The notes under the pieces: generated by a model | What the model was told of the DNA's origin: nothing | Databases searched by the model: none | Seen by the model: the letters and a program-made list of their open reading frames with translations, nothing else | Translations under genes and position numbers: made by a program | Assembly (NCBI GenBank): GCA_947846985.1 | Contig: CANTUZ010000005.1 | Coordinates: 50,619,389-50,683,388, forward strand | DNA length: 64,000 nucleotides | DNA from: Fratercula arctica | Taxonomy: Eukaryota > Chordata > Aves > Charadriiformes > Alcidae | Direction: 5' to 3' | Part shown: positions 1-12,901 of the stretch, in pieces | Layout of the letters: every line of letters begins with the position of its first letter | How positions within the stretch are numbered: position 1 is the first letter of the stretch

Positions 1-1420
1 CTATGTTGCAAGTTATAGCAATTGGGAACATCACAAGCAGCATTGATGGAACTGTAGAATCAGCTTTTAAATGCATCTCACTCTAAGACAAAAGCATTTG
101 TAGAAATAGGAATTATGACACACAGGTGAACAGCTGTTATCCCAGCTTTTAGAAGACATTGCTAGATTTCCTGAAAATACTGATTCCTGTTATTCCCCTG
201 ACACAAAGTTACTTTGGATGCCTCCTGAGAGAAGGAAGTGTCTTGGAGACCATGGAACAAAAAAACCCCATCTGTTTAAATCCTCCTTCTTCTCCATACC
301 TGAAATTTCCATCAGTAAACAATGTGGGTGGTATACCCCCAAGTATTGCACTGGGAAACTTCACATTTTTCATAACTGCCACAGTAACAGTGATACAGAA
401 ACTGACTCAGTGAAATTATGGCTATCTTGGTAATTGAAGGGAAAGATATTACAAAATGGTTGCTTGCCTTTGATTTTTACAAGTACTCTTCTCCATGGTT
501 TTTAGAGAAGAATTTCTCCCAAACTATCTACTCTAATGCTTGGAGTATTGTCCCTCAGAAGGGAGAAAAATACCAAGAAAACTCTACTCAGAGAACTTGA
601 CAGAAAATTTCCTCCAACATTAGCCAATACTTGTGCTTTTGTGTGTGTTTTCTTTCATCTTTCTCTGCTGGTTTTCTTTCCCACAAATCTCCATAAAACA
701 AAGTAAAATTCACCCTTTTCCAATGGATTATAACTGTGTTTTTATAACTGTGGGTTGTTGTTTTTTTCTTCAGACAGTAAAGTGTTTATCACACAATGCT
801 AGAAAACTACTTTTGTCTTGTTGCATAATCTGAAAGATTAGTCTTGTCTCAAAATACTCTTGAAAGCACAAAGACATATTTATCTGGTGTGTTTCAGGGG
901 GAATGTGACACTTCTTAGTCCATTGGAATCCAAGTCACACTACCATGTTGAAAAATACTTCTAGGTAAAAAATTACCTGTAAAATGAAAAACAATTTAGA
1001 ATGCCTTAGTGCGCAGGAATGACAACATAACTGGTTACTGAACAAAAAGACTAAACCACTTATATATGAAGAAACCTCTGCAGTACAGTGCGATAAATCC
1101 ATATAAAGTCTACTACTTATCAGGGAGTATAGTTCATAAAATTCTATTGCTGCCCATTTAAATTTTGAGCAATCTTGCTATTGATGTGTTTCAATTATAA
1201 CTGAGAAACTTAATTTCATCTGCTTGAGTAAATAGTCTATCTTTCTTAAATCAAATAATAAATTAATTTCAATGTTCCTGCAGACTCTGTAGCCTACAGT
1301 TTAGTACTGGTAAATCTACATACATATGCAATAAAGTTATGGCTGTATAAAATAATGTGACAGATGGGATCCAAAAAGAAAATAATGACAGCTTATGCAA
1401 GTACTAGAATGCCAATAATA

Positions 1421-1462
1421 CCAGCCCCCCCCCCATCCCCCATCCCCCCACCTCCCCCCCCA
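1421..1462. repeat. C-rich low-complexity tract
   Basis: Runs of five to ten cytosines are separated by short CAT, CA and CCT interruptions. The minus strand is therefore a run of G-tracts that could form a G-quadruplex, and the plus strand could form an i-motif. This is simple-sequence DNA with no coding content. Confidence 0.85.
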
Positions 1463-2987
1463 TCAATATTAGGATGTAAATATGGCTATTAAAGTGTTGA
1501 TTCAAGTAGCTCAGAAGATACCATACAGAATGCTTGAGATAATAAATGCCAGAGAAATTATTGGTAAATACAAGGGAACTTGTAAGAAGAAGGGGAGGAG
1601 AAGCAGTATACTGTGTTACTTTTTTCCCAAGTTTTAATGCACAGGAGAACTAAATGCATCATATTTATTATAACAGATACATTTTCTTTGTCTAGTACAA
1701 TAAAATGGGTGCATTTAAGTATATACTATGATGTAATATGCTACAAATGGCCAATATATCAAGGAGAACCTAGAATCAGTATGTTGCTCAAAACAAAATA
1801 TTTTTGATTTAAGGACTTTTTTGTTATTGTTCTCTTTAGTACTCTGTAGGGAGAAAAAATCCCGAACCCCAGGAACTTGGTAAAGACAGGATTTTTCATT
1901 CTATTTTGTAAGTTCCCCTTTTTCCTGTTCTTTAAATATACTGACAGACATAATGATAAATTGATCCTTATATTATTATTCTTCAGTGACTATAAAAGGA
2001 TGGTAATTTATTGATGATTAAATCTGCAAAAGGAGTATCAGTTTGGAAGTTCTGCTGGATTTCAAGCAGCTTATTTGAACTATTTGGACCTCATAAGTCT
2101 CTCTAATTAAAACCTAGAATGAACTTTTTATTTTCTTCTGAGAATTCCAGTCCTTTCCTACTGAATATATGATAAGAACAGGGTCTCTCATTGTCTCCCT
2201 AATTTTTAGTGGTTCTTGCTGAAGCTGGTTATGACTCCTGCTATAGCAATAGTAAGATCTACAATGAGCATATGACCTAGAGAATGGGACAAGAAATAAA
2301 GCTTTTATGCTTTAAAAATTATTCCTACACACATGTATATATTCATTATAGGAACTTAGCAGGCTTTCTGAGCTAATGAAATCTCAAAAAAGTCATTGTT
2401 TTCTTTATTCTTTTTCCCAGCTTCCATCTAAGCACATCTCTCTACACAAAGAGATGCATTTCCTATTTTACACAAAAAAAATAATGCAATTTTTAGTGAC
2501 CTTGTTTCTCTATATCTTTCTACAAGGCAGAAGGTGCTCTGGGGCCACTGGTAAAGGTGGGAAGAAATTGAGGCCTCCCTGGAGAAAGGATAATGGAGTC
2601 GCAAACACAGCTGACTTAGGAGGATTGCAAGTCTCTCCTGGAAAAAACCTACATCCTTAACACCTTATGGTTCTATAATTTGTTATATAAAGTACCTTGT
2701 CCAACAGCCTTGTTGAATGTAATTCTGGCCAACAGATTTCATGGAGTATTCATGGACTTTCTCTACAAAAGGGGGCCTCATGCTTATGCCTTGTTTATAT
2801 TCTATTTAAATTAAATTAAAATTTAGTTTTAAGGCTTAATTCAGGTTTAATCAGACTAACCCTTGAGATTACCATCTAAAGTGACAAATTTCACTCTAAC
2901 AATCCTAGTTCCATCTGCAGCAAATTCAGTTTTATGCTTCCCTGTTCACTGCTTAGGAAACTGCTTTCAAAGGCTTTCTCTTTTTAA

Positions 2988-3035
2988 AACATTTTTATCT
3001 ATAGATGTAGCAACATTTTTATCTATAGATGTAGC
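2988..3035. repeat. Perfect 24-bp tandem duplication
   Basis: Two adjacent identical 24-bp units occupy 2988-3011 and 3012-3035. The unit begins AACATTTTTATC and ends GATGTAGC. The lack of divergence between copies suggests a fairly recent slippage or duplication event. The length is a multiple of three, so the open frame across it (2863-3279) is not broken, but that frame has no recognisable product. Confidence 0.9.
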
Positions 3036-3343
3036 ATATGCACAAAAGTTTACTGATGCAACTAAAATGCCTCTAAATTTTCGTTCATATTATATATTGC
3101 ATCAGGAGGCTTTTATTTACAGAAATAGAATCACTGTTAGTGTATCATGGCAGTGCCTATATGGAAAATTAGCCTTTTTAAGTAACCTTTTAGGTAAAAT
3201 CTATTTACAAATTTCCACTGTTGAGAATTTCAAATTTTTACTTGCAATATCCATGGAACACAGGGTTTTGATGAAATGAAGAACTTGACTCTAAAGAACT
3301 TTGCACAAAGGATTTGGGAAGCCCAGGTTATAGCAGGTTTATT

Positions 3344-3348
<5 letters not shown>

Positions 3349-3382
<34 letters not shown>

Positions 3383-3389
3383 CGCACAT
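3349..3389. repeat. (TG)n microsatellite grading into CG/CA
   Basis: There are about fourteen TG dinucleotides, then CGCGCACGCACA. The 41 bases alternate strictly between pyrimidine and purine. The CG-containing end is unusual in this CpG-poor region. Such tracts are classical Z-DNA formers. Confidence 0.9.
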
Positions 3390-5630
3390 TGCCATTCCAT
3401 TTTTAGAGTGACTCTAGATTTGAGACTAACATAGCAGCTGTGGAAGATTTTACTGCCAGGGGCTTCCTGAGGAAAGGGGCCTTCTTTTCTCTTTCCGTTC
3501 TAAAGGGACTCACAAGCACAACTTCCATTTGCGAGGGCTGAATGCTAATGGAGGTTTTGGTCTTTCAGGCAATGTATTTTTAAGGGTCACTCGCTGCCGT
3601 TCTCTAAAAATTGTTAAGAAGTACACTGTTCCTTTACAGCAGTGAGCCTTCCTGAGTTTGCTGGGATTTTTTGCATCTGAAAACAAAAGACACATTTGAA
3701 AATGGACATAGATGCAAAGGAACGACATTAACTCACTGGAGAAACTGAGTATCACATAGATGCAATCACCTTTGAATGGCTCACCAGCACACTTCTGTCT
3801 TTTGACTTAAGCTAAAGCTTCATTACAAATAATTAGAAAGAAAAAGTGGTGCTTATAATGAGAATCCTGAGGGTAAGCAAATTGAAAAACTAAAGAAATC
3901 TCAAAAATCCCTACGAGGACTAAACTGGAAATAATTATGTAATTTGGCAATCACTTGAAGCTTCACACATCAGCCAGTGTTTCAGCCTGCATCCAGCAGT
4001 AAGCAGGCAGGCATTCAGCAATCCCAATGCTGAATAATCATACAGTGGGAAATAAACTTGGGAGTACAATGCAGTGCTTTGCTAGGAGCTGGATGCTGAA
4101 AAATAATGATGATCAACCAGAAGATAAACAATAATAAGCAGGATAAGCAGGCTTAATGACAACATTGCAAGATTCATCAGCACCAATGCATTCATTGCCC
4201 ACTGGCACAGACCCCTGGATCTGTTGTTTTTCTTGTGCCAAATTGGAATCCCCTCCATAATCACTTTTTCTTCTCAGTTATCTTTATTATCCATTTTACT
4301 GTCCAAAAAGTAATTTTTTTAGTTCACCAAAAAAGAGGCATTCAGTTTTAACTTATTTTAGGTGGAGATAGATACATAGACAGACACATTTTTTAAGGGT
4401 CTGTTCTATTTCTTTCTGTTAAAAAACATACATATTCAAATTATGTAAAAAAGAATCAAGGTTGGGTTAATAACTATGTTTGATATTGAAATCTCTGCTC
4501 TAAAAATGGCCAGGATCTGGTGTCAATCAGAGACAAAAGTGGTGCTGTGTTCATGTAATTGTGGTTGGCTGGCAGCTTGGTCTGATGGGCTGAGATGCTT
4601 TGTTTGGAAGGAAGATCAAGGACTCAAGAGTGAAAAGATGCAGATGGGGAAAAGAGCTGGGAATCAGCATGCATATGGCAATGCCGGGAGAACTGATAAT
4701 GTATTAGTGCTTTTGGGCTCCATTTGGGCTCCTAATCATCCTTCAGTTGAATTCACTGGCTCCATCAAATTGGTAAGCAAAAAATCACCAGGTACAAATG
4801 AGAAGATTATTACAAAAAATAAATAAAGCTGAAAATTGCTGGCTATAAACATGCATACATCACTGCTTTATGCTTTGCAACATATGCTCATAAAACTAGA
4901 ATTATTATAAAGCTATCTACAGTATATACATAAAAAGAATATGTGGGGAAGGAAAGAAATCAAACATAAAGATAGCTTTATAGCTTTGGAGATTGGGTAA
5001 GCATCCAGCAAATCAGCTGTTTAGCTAAATTTCTTGTTAAGGCTTGCATTAAATATTTTGCACAGAATCTCAAATCATTTGAAAGGAATTTAGTTCTTGA
5101 AATGTCTGTCAATCTCAATCTAAATCCGTGGAATCTCACTAAATTAATTAAACTGATCACAGTTGGGAATCTAAATTCCCTTTCTCCGTTGCTACTTTTA
5201 ACTGCTGTTCTTATGCTTTTCTTCCCCTGAAAACCATTAAAGCCTTAGATCACTGTGATATTTGGATTGTCCCTAGCTTCTTGGAGGTCAACACTGATTG
5301 GATTTGGTTGATTTTTGTGATCACTGCAGCACAGAATCATTTCAGGCTTCTCATCTATCTAGTGAGTTCCTCATAAAATACCAGAATTTTCCTAATGTGA
5401 GTTTCATGGTACTTCATTGCATGGTACACCAGATGCAGTGAAATGCAGATATGAATAGTAAGTCCTTCATTTTCTTGGCTCAAGAGAAGCTTTGTTCATA
5501 TTTACGACAGAAAGCTGGGATTATTTTTCTTATTTCTTTTCCTCTGGGGAACATCCACTTGGTCTGCTGTGTGAATTGAGGAAGCTGTTTGGTACTCAGG
5601 AAATAAAATCAAGTTACTCAAATGGCTGAT

Positions 5631-5686
5631 GGTTTTGGGTTTTGGTTTTTTTTTGGTTTTTTTTTGGTTTTTTTTTTTTTTTTTTT
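5631..5686. repeat. T-rich/GGTTTTTTTT low-complexity tract
   Basis: Blocks of about eight to ten T are separated by GG and end in a T run of about twenty. This is low-complexity sequence. It resembles other GT-rich tracts in the window (24.3 kb on the opposite strand, 56.7 kb and 63.5 kb). No LINE body is visible next to it. Confidence 0.8.
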
Positions 5687-6802
5687 GAAGCACAAGGTGG
5701 CCATCTGTGTCCTTAAGCCAAAACGTATTTATAAAAAAGGTCTTCCTGTATCCATTTAAATTTTGAAGTTGCTTCTTAGAAATGATACCAAATGCGTTAA
5801 AAATTAACTCAGAGAAAAAACAATTTAGAGTAAATCAACTCCTTTGTGTGTGTGTCTCTCTCAAGTAAGAGCGTATTGACTTTGGTGAAAGTGCAAATCA
5901 TATATCCTCTCTATAATCACAGAGTATTAAATGCTTCTAACAGGTATTTAATTCACAGAGCAGTAAAAAAGTATATTCTAATATTAAAAAAATAATAATT
6001 ATATGGAACTAAAAGTAACCCAAACATAATACTGCACTTTAAAAAAGTGTATTTCCCTGCCATAAGTATTTGAAGCCAAGAATGGATAAGATTGTAACAT
6101 TTTCATTAAGGCGATAACTATGGCAGCATTAAGATGTTTGAACATGTTTAATTTGGGGCACAAAACCATCATGAATCATATTTAAAACTAATGTTTTAAG
6201 CTTTTGTTGTTGTTGTTAATGCACCTTACCATGTAACGTAATAAGCAAAGAAAAGCAGGATGATATAAAGAAAAAGAATATTTGACATGAAGATATTTAT
6301 TTAGTGTCAGGTAGCATCTCAGATTTGAATAAATGGACTGGGAATTAGAAAACTATTAAACAACCAATAGTTACTGAACAAATAGGTTTAATCTATGGGA
6401 ATGACTAAAAACAAGTTTTGCCAGTACAAAAGTTTCTTGAAAAGTTCTATGCACTCCATCCAATCCCACCTCCAACTCAAATATAACCCCATACCAAAAA
6501 ATACATGAATTCAAGACCATTCTGCCTGTATGCAGCTATCACAGTGAGAACTGTCCTAGATACATTCCTTGAGACACTTTTTTCCCTTCATTTTTGCTTC
6601 TCTATACATCTGCCTATAGTATAAAACCTGCGGTTTTTTCAGGACGTTTCCCAAGAAGATTACAACAGACCAAAAATGGATTACTAAAGTTTGGTTTCAT
6701 AAGGTCCTTTATAATTTTTACATTTATACTTAAAGAACCAGAAGAAACTCAGCAGATCAGGACTGGAATTAAAAAAAGAAGACATATTTTTATGATAAAA
6801 CC

Positions 6803-7110
6803 CATAGGATCATAGGATAATTCAGTCTGGAAGAGACAACAGTAGGTCATCTAGTTCAACTTCCAGCTCAAAGCAGGGTCAGCTATGAGGTCAGACCAGA
6901 TTTCTCAGGGTTTTATCCAGTCAAGCCTTGAAATCCTCCAAGGATGGAGGTTGCACAACCTCTCTGGACAACATGTTTCAGTGTTCTCACAGTTCACACA
7001 GTGAAAGTTTCTCCTTATATTCAGTTTGAACCTCTCATTTGAATTAATGCAGACTGCCTCTCATCCTTCCACTATGCATGTACAGCATAACTTCATCTTA
7101 TTCATAACCT
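6803..7110 (-). mobile_element. Old CR1 LINE 3'-end fragment
   Basis: The left end carries degenerate copies of the CR1 terminal octamer on the minus strand (ATAGGATCATAGGATAA in plus sense). It is followed by the typical CR1 3' region: a TCTGGAAGAGAC-like motif, GGTCATCTAGTTCAAC, then AGCCTTGAAATCCTCCAAGGATGGAG. The fragment ends near a segment like CATCTTATTCATAACC. It is about 300 bp, truncated at its 5' end like most CR1 copies, and clearly more diverged than the copy at 28.25 kb. It is noncoding 3' UTR with at most the very end of ORF2. A 17-base A run follows at 7132-7148. Confidence 0.85.
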
Positions 7111-7673
7111 CAAAAGACAATTTCCTGTGACAAAAAAAAAAAAAAAAATCTAATAATAGCATATGAACATACAACTTCTTGCTACTAGTTTGTGGCTTTT
7201 ATAAAGATGGGGAAAGATTCTTAAGACCTATGATCCTGAGTTACAGGAGTGCTGTAACATTACACAAGAAATGAATGCTAAAGAATACTGGAATAATAAA
7301 AAGGGAGTGAATAAATGCATCAAGTTATAGGTTAACAAAAAAAAATTCTGTTATAAGCTGAAGTCTCTTCAGTTCGAAAACAGAAGGGAAGAAAGAAATA
7401 AGTGTATTAACTTATCAACAGATGATTATGAGCTATAAATGTGATATGGCTGAGAAAAAGGTCAATATACTTCTGGGATGCTTGAGGCAAAATACAGATA
7501 GGAAAATACAAGTGATGCTGTACAACATCATCAGCAAGACCTTATATGGAAAGCCGTGTACACCTGTAATCACTGCAATCAAAAAATATGAACTCAACCT
7601 GGAATAGACATGATTAGTGCTATTATGGTAGTTGAGAAATGGAGAGCTTGAAAAGGAATAAAGCTGCATTTTA

Positions 7674-7703
7674 GGGTGGGGGGCGGGGGGGGGTGGGGGG
7701 AGG
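7674..7703 (+). repeat. G-run with quadruplex potential
   Basis: At least four runs of three or more G lie within 30 bases (GGG, six G, nine G, six G) with one-base loops. This satisfies the usual G-quadruplex pattern on the plus strand. It stands alone in AT-rich DNA with no promoter-like context. Confidence 0.8.
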
Positions 7704-9424
7704 AATCAAAAAATGGAGAGTAAGAAATTTTTATTTGAGGGACATACCCAATGGGTATAATACAGTTTCAAATGGTGAAGCTAAAGACTGGAGTTTTAGA
7801 ACTCATCCAGTTTTAGAAGTGCTCTCCAAATAATCATAGAGAAAAAAAAAACATTTTTTTTTACAGTTTTGGTAAACAGTTTTTGAGATTGAGGAAGCTA
7901 ATAGAAGAGGATTAGATTTAACTGTTCAGAAGGTCATATTTTAGGGGAGCATAAGACAGGAAATAATGTATACTATAGATACGTTTCAAGATTTGATATA
8001 CCAAAAAAAGCCTCACTGACACAACAAGTGAGTTTTTACAGATGGGTAGGATAGGATCTCCAAGAATTAATGGCAAATAAATATTTCTTTTCATAATCAT
8101 TGAATGTTGAAAAACATTGATGGGAATCGGTTTCCTTTCAGAAGCTAAAAAATACATTGCCAATTTTGTCAGTTTCTTGGAGAACTGCAACAGCACTGTA
8201 TAAAGAACCTTCACAAGGCAACACCGTGTACTCTGCTGTGAGATGATTGTGAGTTCTGAATTACTTCTTCCTGGCCATTTTCCTTGAAGCTAAAAATTGT
8301 AATATTTTCATACTCAAAGGTCAACCTTTCTCAGAAATATAAACTGAACTTTTTAAATAGAGAAAACTCATAGAAATTAAGGCAGAATAGATGTAGTGAT
8401 AATGTTCTCAACCCTAAGAACAATGCTTATTGTACTTCTCATACACACTACTTTTTAACAGGGTGTGTGAATGCTTTTGTAAGTTTGCGTTTACTTAATA
8501 TCCATTTGGATAAGGTAGATCAACCATGCATTTTTCAAGCGGATGGTTTTTGATACTCTGTGCAAATACTGTTCACAATTATGTTAGCTACTGGTCATGT
8601 ATTTGTTTGCTTCTTTATCTATCTATTTATTTTTATATATATTATTGTTGATATTTCTTGAATCCAAAATTCATAGATTTCACCAAACGGTATGGAGTTA
8701 AAAAGTTATTATTTTTCATTTACAGATCACCATTTGTCAAAGGAACTTGAAGCCATTTATAAATGATGCCAAATAAACTAAACTCAGCACTGTAATTTTC
8801 CTCCCTTTGCAGAACATTAAATTTTGATATCAGTCTGTTAAATGACTCACCTAGAAGAGACCCAGAGTTAATGCTAAAATATTGAATACAATCTCAGTAA
8901 ATAGTTTCAACAAGCTTCATCCATAGAAAATGATTCTGAATATACTACAATTCACAAATGATCTAAGTCTCTATTTTCCAGAGTTTTCTCCTGACAGATT
9001 ATTTTAGAAAGAGGTCAGTAAGAGAACGAAATACTGATTAAATTAATGAAAAGCTGAAAATAAACAGAATTGTAATATTTCAGAAAGCCTAAATTAAGTA
9101 CAGTAAAAATAAACCAGTTTTAGCTTGTTGTAACTAGCTTTGATACACAATACAAATAACTAGCTTTGATAACAACATATATCATTTGAGATACTGCCTT
9201 TCTCCCCTCTTTTTACATACATACGGGAATTTGCTATACCTGCAGCCATATTTTGCTACTGTAACATACTAGCCATGAAGAAACACCTGGAAGCTTCAAA
9301 ATGTTTACCCAAACAAGCCACAAACTGGGGTACATTAATATCAAAGATTCATTAAAATAAATGAATGTGCTTCATACTTTTAGTTAACAAGAACATTAAA
9401 TGCATCTTTTTTCTACAACTTCAG

Positions 9425-9506
9425 ACAATGGCTTTGTGGCTGTGCATCGAACAACCGCTGTTACACCGAAATGCTGTATCACCAACACAAGATGTACAGC
9501 CATCAG
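9425..9506 (+). other. Candidate 82-nt exon, gene unknown
   Basis: A pyrimidine-rich stretch ending ACTTCAG precedes an 82-nt segment that is followed directly by GTAAAA, so both splice dinucleotides are in place. The segment contains CpG-bearing codons such as CGAACAACCGC, unusual for this CpG-poor window, and all three plus frames are open across it. One frame (phase beginning AGACAATGG) gives a cysteine-containing peptide with ...CYTEMLYHQHKMYSHQ; another gives DNGFVAVHRTTAV... . I do not recognise either. It could be a coding or alternative exon, a lncRNA exon, or chance. The sequence alone does not decide it. Confidence 0.3.
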
Positions 9507-12500
9507 GTAAAAAAAAAGTCTCTCAAATCACAGTGTTAAACAGTGATTTACACGGGATCACATTTGTGATGATTACGAACTGTAGCTGCAAATAGCAAAT
9601 GTTATTTTACTGACTGCATACCACAGATAATGGAAATGAACTCTTACGTGAATGTGTCTTTGAAGTGGGAAGTTCTCATTCCACAAACACATAGTTTCGT
9701 TGGCGACTGCACTTTTGGCATTAACAACTGTGTTTCAGTTAAAAAAAAAGAAAGGATAAATTGCCCAGATTTGTATATACAAATGCATTGTGAAGAGCCG
9801 AATTAAAGCCGCATTTTAGGCAGGGAAGAAAAGAAGTTTTGCTTTTTAGTTAGCTTAAATTTGGGAGTGGGAGCCATGAACTCCTGTGCTGCAATCTCAG
9901 TTTTATTGGTATGATATTGAGAAGATATTTATGCCTGGTTTCAGCTTTCCAGTTAAAAAAATCAGTCAATCTATGTTGTCTAAATTAAGGACAATCGTCA
10001 TTAAGGCATGGATTAGAATAGCACTTGGCATGTCTGGAAAAGAGATTTCTAGTATAGGGTTTAATGGGAAGTGTTGTTGTTGCACTAAATTAAGAGAAAT
10101 GGGTAAGATATTTTCTACTCATATAAAATAATGTCCTTAAAGGAGCAATGACTACAAAATAAAATTATTAGAAGTCAGAAAATGACAAAATTAAGCTAGC
10201 ATCCTTAGGATACAGTCTCCAGTAATGGAGCCACATACTATTTTTCCACTGAATCCTTACTTTCATAAGTGTGTAAATTGGATTACACAAAACATCTGCC
10301 ATTCATCATGTGTGGCTCCATAACTAATTTGCTGCTTACCACCCCAAAGACATCCTTAAATAAGAATTTTACTTACTTTCTTGATCAATTTGTTTCTCTT
10401 TTTTTCTTTTGCTAAAGGCAAAAATAAAAAAAAAAAGGTAACTGCATATTTAAGTGCCCTGAGAGAGTTAAAATATATCAGTGTATGGTCATGTTAATTA
10501 TTCCCATTTTCCTAGTTGAAATATAGGATTGTGGTTGTGTTTAATGTACTCCTAAATGTCATGTGCTTAAATGCTAAAGCAGCAATTCTCTTCCACTGTA
10601 AAGAAGATTGGAAAACGCATTTTTGTAAATCACTTGCAATTTAGTTAGGTTAAACTCTCCTTTATTCATGTAGTTAACCACTATTTCAAGTATTTATTCT
10701 GGGACAGAGACACATACCGAGAAAAAAAATATTGGAGACAGTATAGGAAAGAACAGAAGCAAGCAACTAAAGAATTCCATCCGGTGCATTATGGTATGTC
10801 AGATTCTTCTCCCTGTTTCTCTTCTTAGAAGCAGGCAGCTCTTACAGTTATGCATCTATTGTCTCTAAACAGTACAGATTACACTTAGATTTATCAGTGT
10901 TAGCATGATGTATCTGGCCTTAGAGTAAGCACCATGAAGATGAATGAGTAATGGGGATACTTTAAACCAAGTAAACATAAGTCTTTCTGCATTCAAATGT
11001 CAATGTTTGCTTTGCGTTAGCAGTTATTGTCAGTTCCTTCTAAATATATGCACGCTCTGGAGAGTCCAGCAGAATCAGAATTATTAGGCTTAGGGCCGAA
11101 TCATTTGGTGAAACTTTATTGAATATACATTCACAGTCTACAGAGTAACATGGAAATTACCAGGATATCTTTAAACTCCAGAAGCAGAGTCAAAATTCAC
11201 TATTCTGTTTGTGGTGTTGTTGCTTCTAGACTCCATCATTATTTAGATTAATCTATTGCAATCTAGTTCAAATCAACTTGTAGTGCGGTTCCATGTAGAA
11301 TATTACCACAGTTTGAGGAAAGCAATTTAAATCTATTTTGGTATCTTTATACTACAAAGCAGTCAGAAAAATGGCATAGTTTGAGGATTGTATTGTACAG
11401 AGGGGAGCAATAAACACTGGAGCACTAGGTCTGCGCTAGGTCTGGCAATGGAAAATGGAAGGTGAGTCATTTTATCTTAACCTACAAAGTTTAATTAGAA
11501 AGACTGTGTAAATTTCAATGCACATGGTTCAAAAATAGGTTCTCTGTCACAACATTAAATCTTTCTCTTATTTACAGGTTATTTATTGTCCTTTCCACCC
11601 TTTCAAACACAATACTCTTTAAAAAACAAAACTATTTAGAACCATGATGTTATTACGATACAAAGCATTGTTTAGTTTTGAAATGTCTCAACTTTTCTAC
11701 TGTTGCAAGTTTTCAAACATAATTATCCAATTATTTCACTAGCTTTTCACAAATAAACAATTGATGGAAACTAAAACTAAAATACAAAAACAGAAACCAA
11801 AATTACATTTTTTGTAAATTATGTTAAAAGAAAATAAAATTAAAAGATTGGTTTGGATTATTATGGTCCTACCTACTGACTACTAAATAACTGTACTTAC
11901 ATTTAGGGCTCACTCAAAACAAGAACTTGGTTATTTGGTAGAAAGTAAGATTTTTTTAAAGTGTGAGGTATGTGAATTAATAGCACATAAAAAAAATCTC
12001 ATGAGAATATTAGATCAAACACAGATATTTGAACACATGAGCAAAGATAGCACATTTTCTATATTGGCTATTTTGGAATTAGATTTAGTCAAAAAGTCTA
12101 TAGCAGGCTTAAAATGACCAAGTGAATTCAACAGGATTCATGAGGAGTTTTAATCCTGAGGAACTATGCAGTGTCTAGTGAAAAAGATTCCAAAGATTCT
12201 CAGCTGTTCATCCATATATTATTGTAAAAATATTTTATTTGTTAATATGGCTGTAATTTCTTACTAAGAGTTTCAAAAAACTCATTTAAGCAAAGCTTTC
12301 AAAAATTTGGCTACAAGAGATTGCTCTGCCATTTTTTGGCAGAGTAAGCCTGGTTTCTTTTTTCATGGGGGGATTTTAGAAGACACAAAGCGAAACAGAG
12401 ACTGAGTCCTCCTGTGTGTTAAAAAGGAATGGTAGCATTATACAAATTGTTTACATGACTTGTAGCAGATTATCTTCTTCATTTTCTGCCTTGTTGAACC

Positions 12501-12901
12501 ACATGTCAACTAAGAATCCATTTAACAGAATGTTCTCTTTCTTCCTTAGCATGTATTGAACCTGCAACCAGGTTGCTCTCATTATAATACCATTCGGATA
12601 AAAAAAGCTGCTTTGAAAATTATTTCTTCCGCAGTAAGTTCTGAATGTTTAGTGATGCACTAACATAGTGTGAAATACAACTGTTATGATTTTGCTACAT
12701 TTTATTTACTCTTAATGTCTATGTAAAGAAGGGATAAAAGTAAAAGAACAAACTCTGAGACACTTCAAGATATTGCTTCAAGTAAAGCAAGCCACATCCA
12801 AAGAAATGAACATGGGACAAAGGAGAAAGTCAAGTGCAGAAGGTGTGCCTCTGCTTGACAATGCCCACAGTTCTCTCTCCCATCTGTATGGTTCTGCCCC
12901 A

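Larger units (their letters stand above)
1..6802. other. AT-rich unique noncoding DNA
   Basis: No recognisable gene or dispersed repeat is visible. Open frames are short, lack known motifs and are not flanked by a clear exon structure. The longest ones, near 2863-3279 (plus) and 4476-4826 (plus), have ordinary AT-rich composition and no family I recognise. Local simple repeats are listed separately. The stretch is consistent with intergenic or intronic avian DNA. Confidence 0.7.
7111..12901. other. Unique noncoding DNA between CR1 and microsatellite
   Basis: No gene or dispersed repeat is recognised apart from the entries listed within it (G-run at 7674, exon candidate at 9425). Short open frames here look like chance. 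Base composition is AT-rich throughout. Confidence 0.65.

Noticed and set aside
4476..4826. 116-codon plus-strand ORF
   Set aside because: No recognised motif, no splice or promoter context, ordinary noncoding composition; plausible by chance in 64 kb.
11400..11466. Segment ending in an excellent AAG/GTGAGT donor
   Set aside because: The upstream ACAG acceptor lacks a pyrimidine tract and the segment has no coding features. A lone donor match is common by chance.
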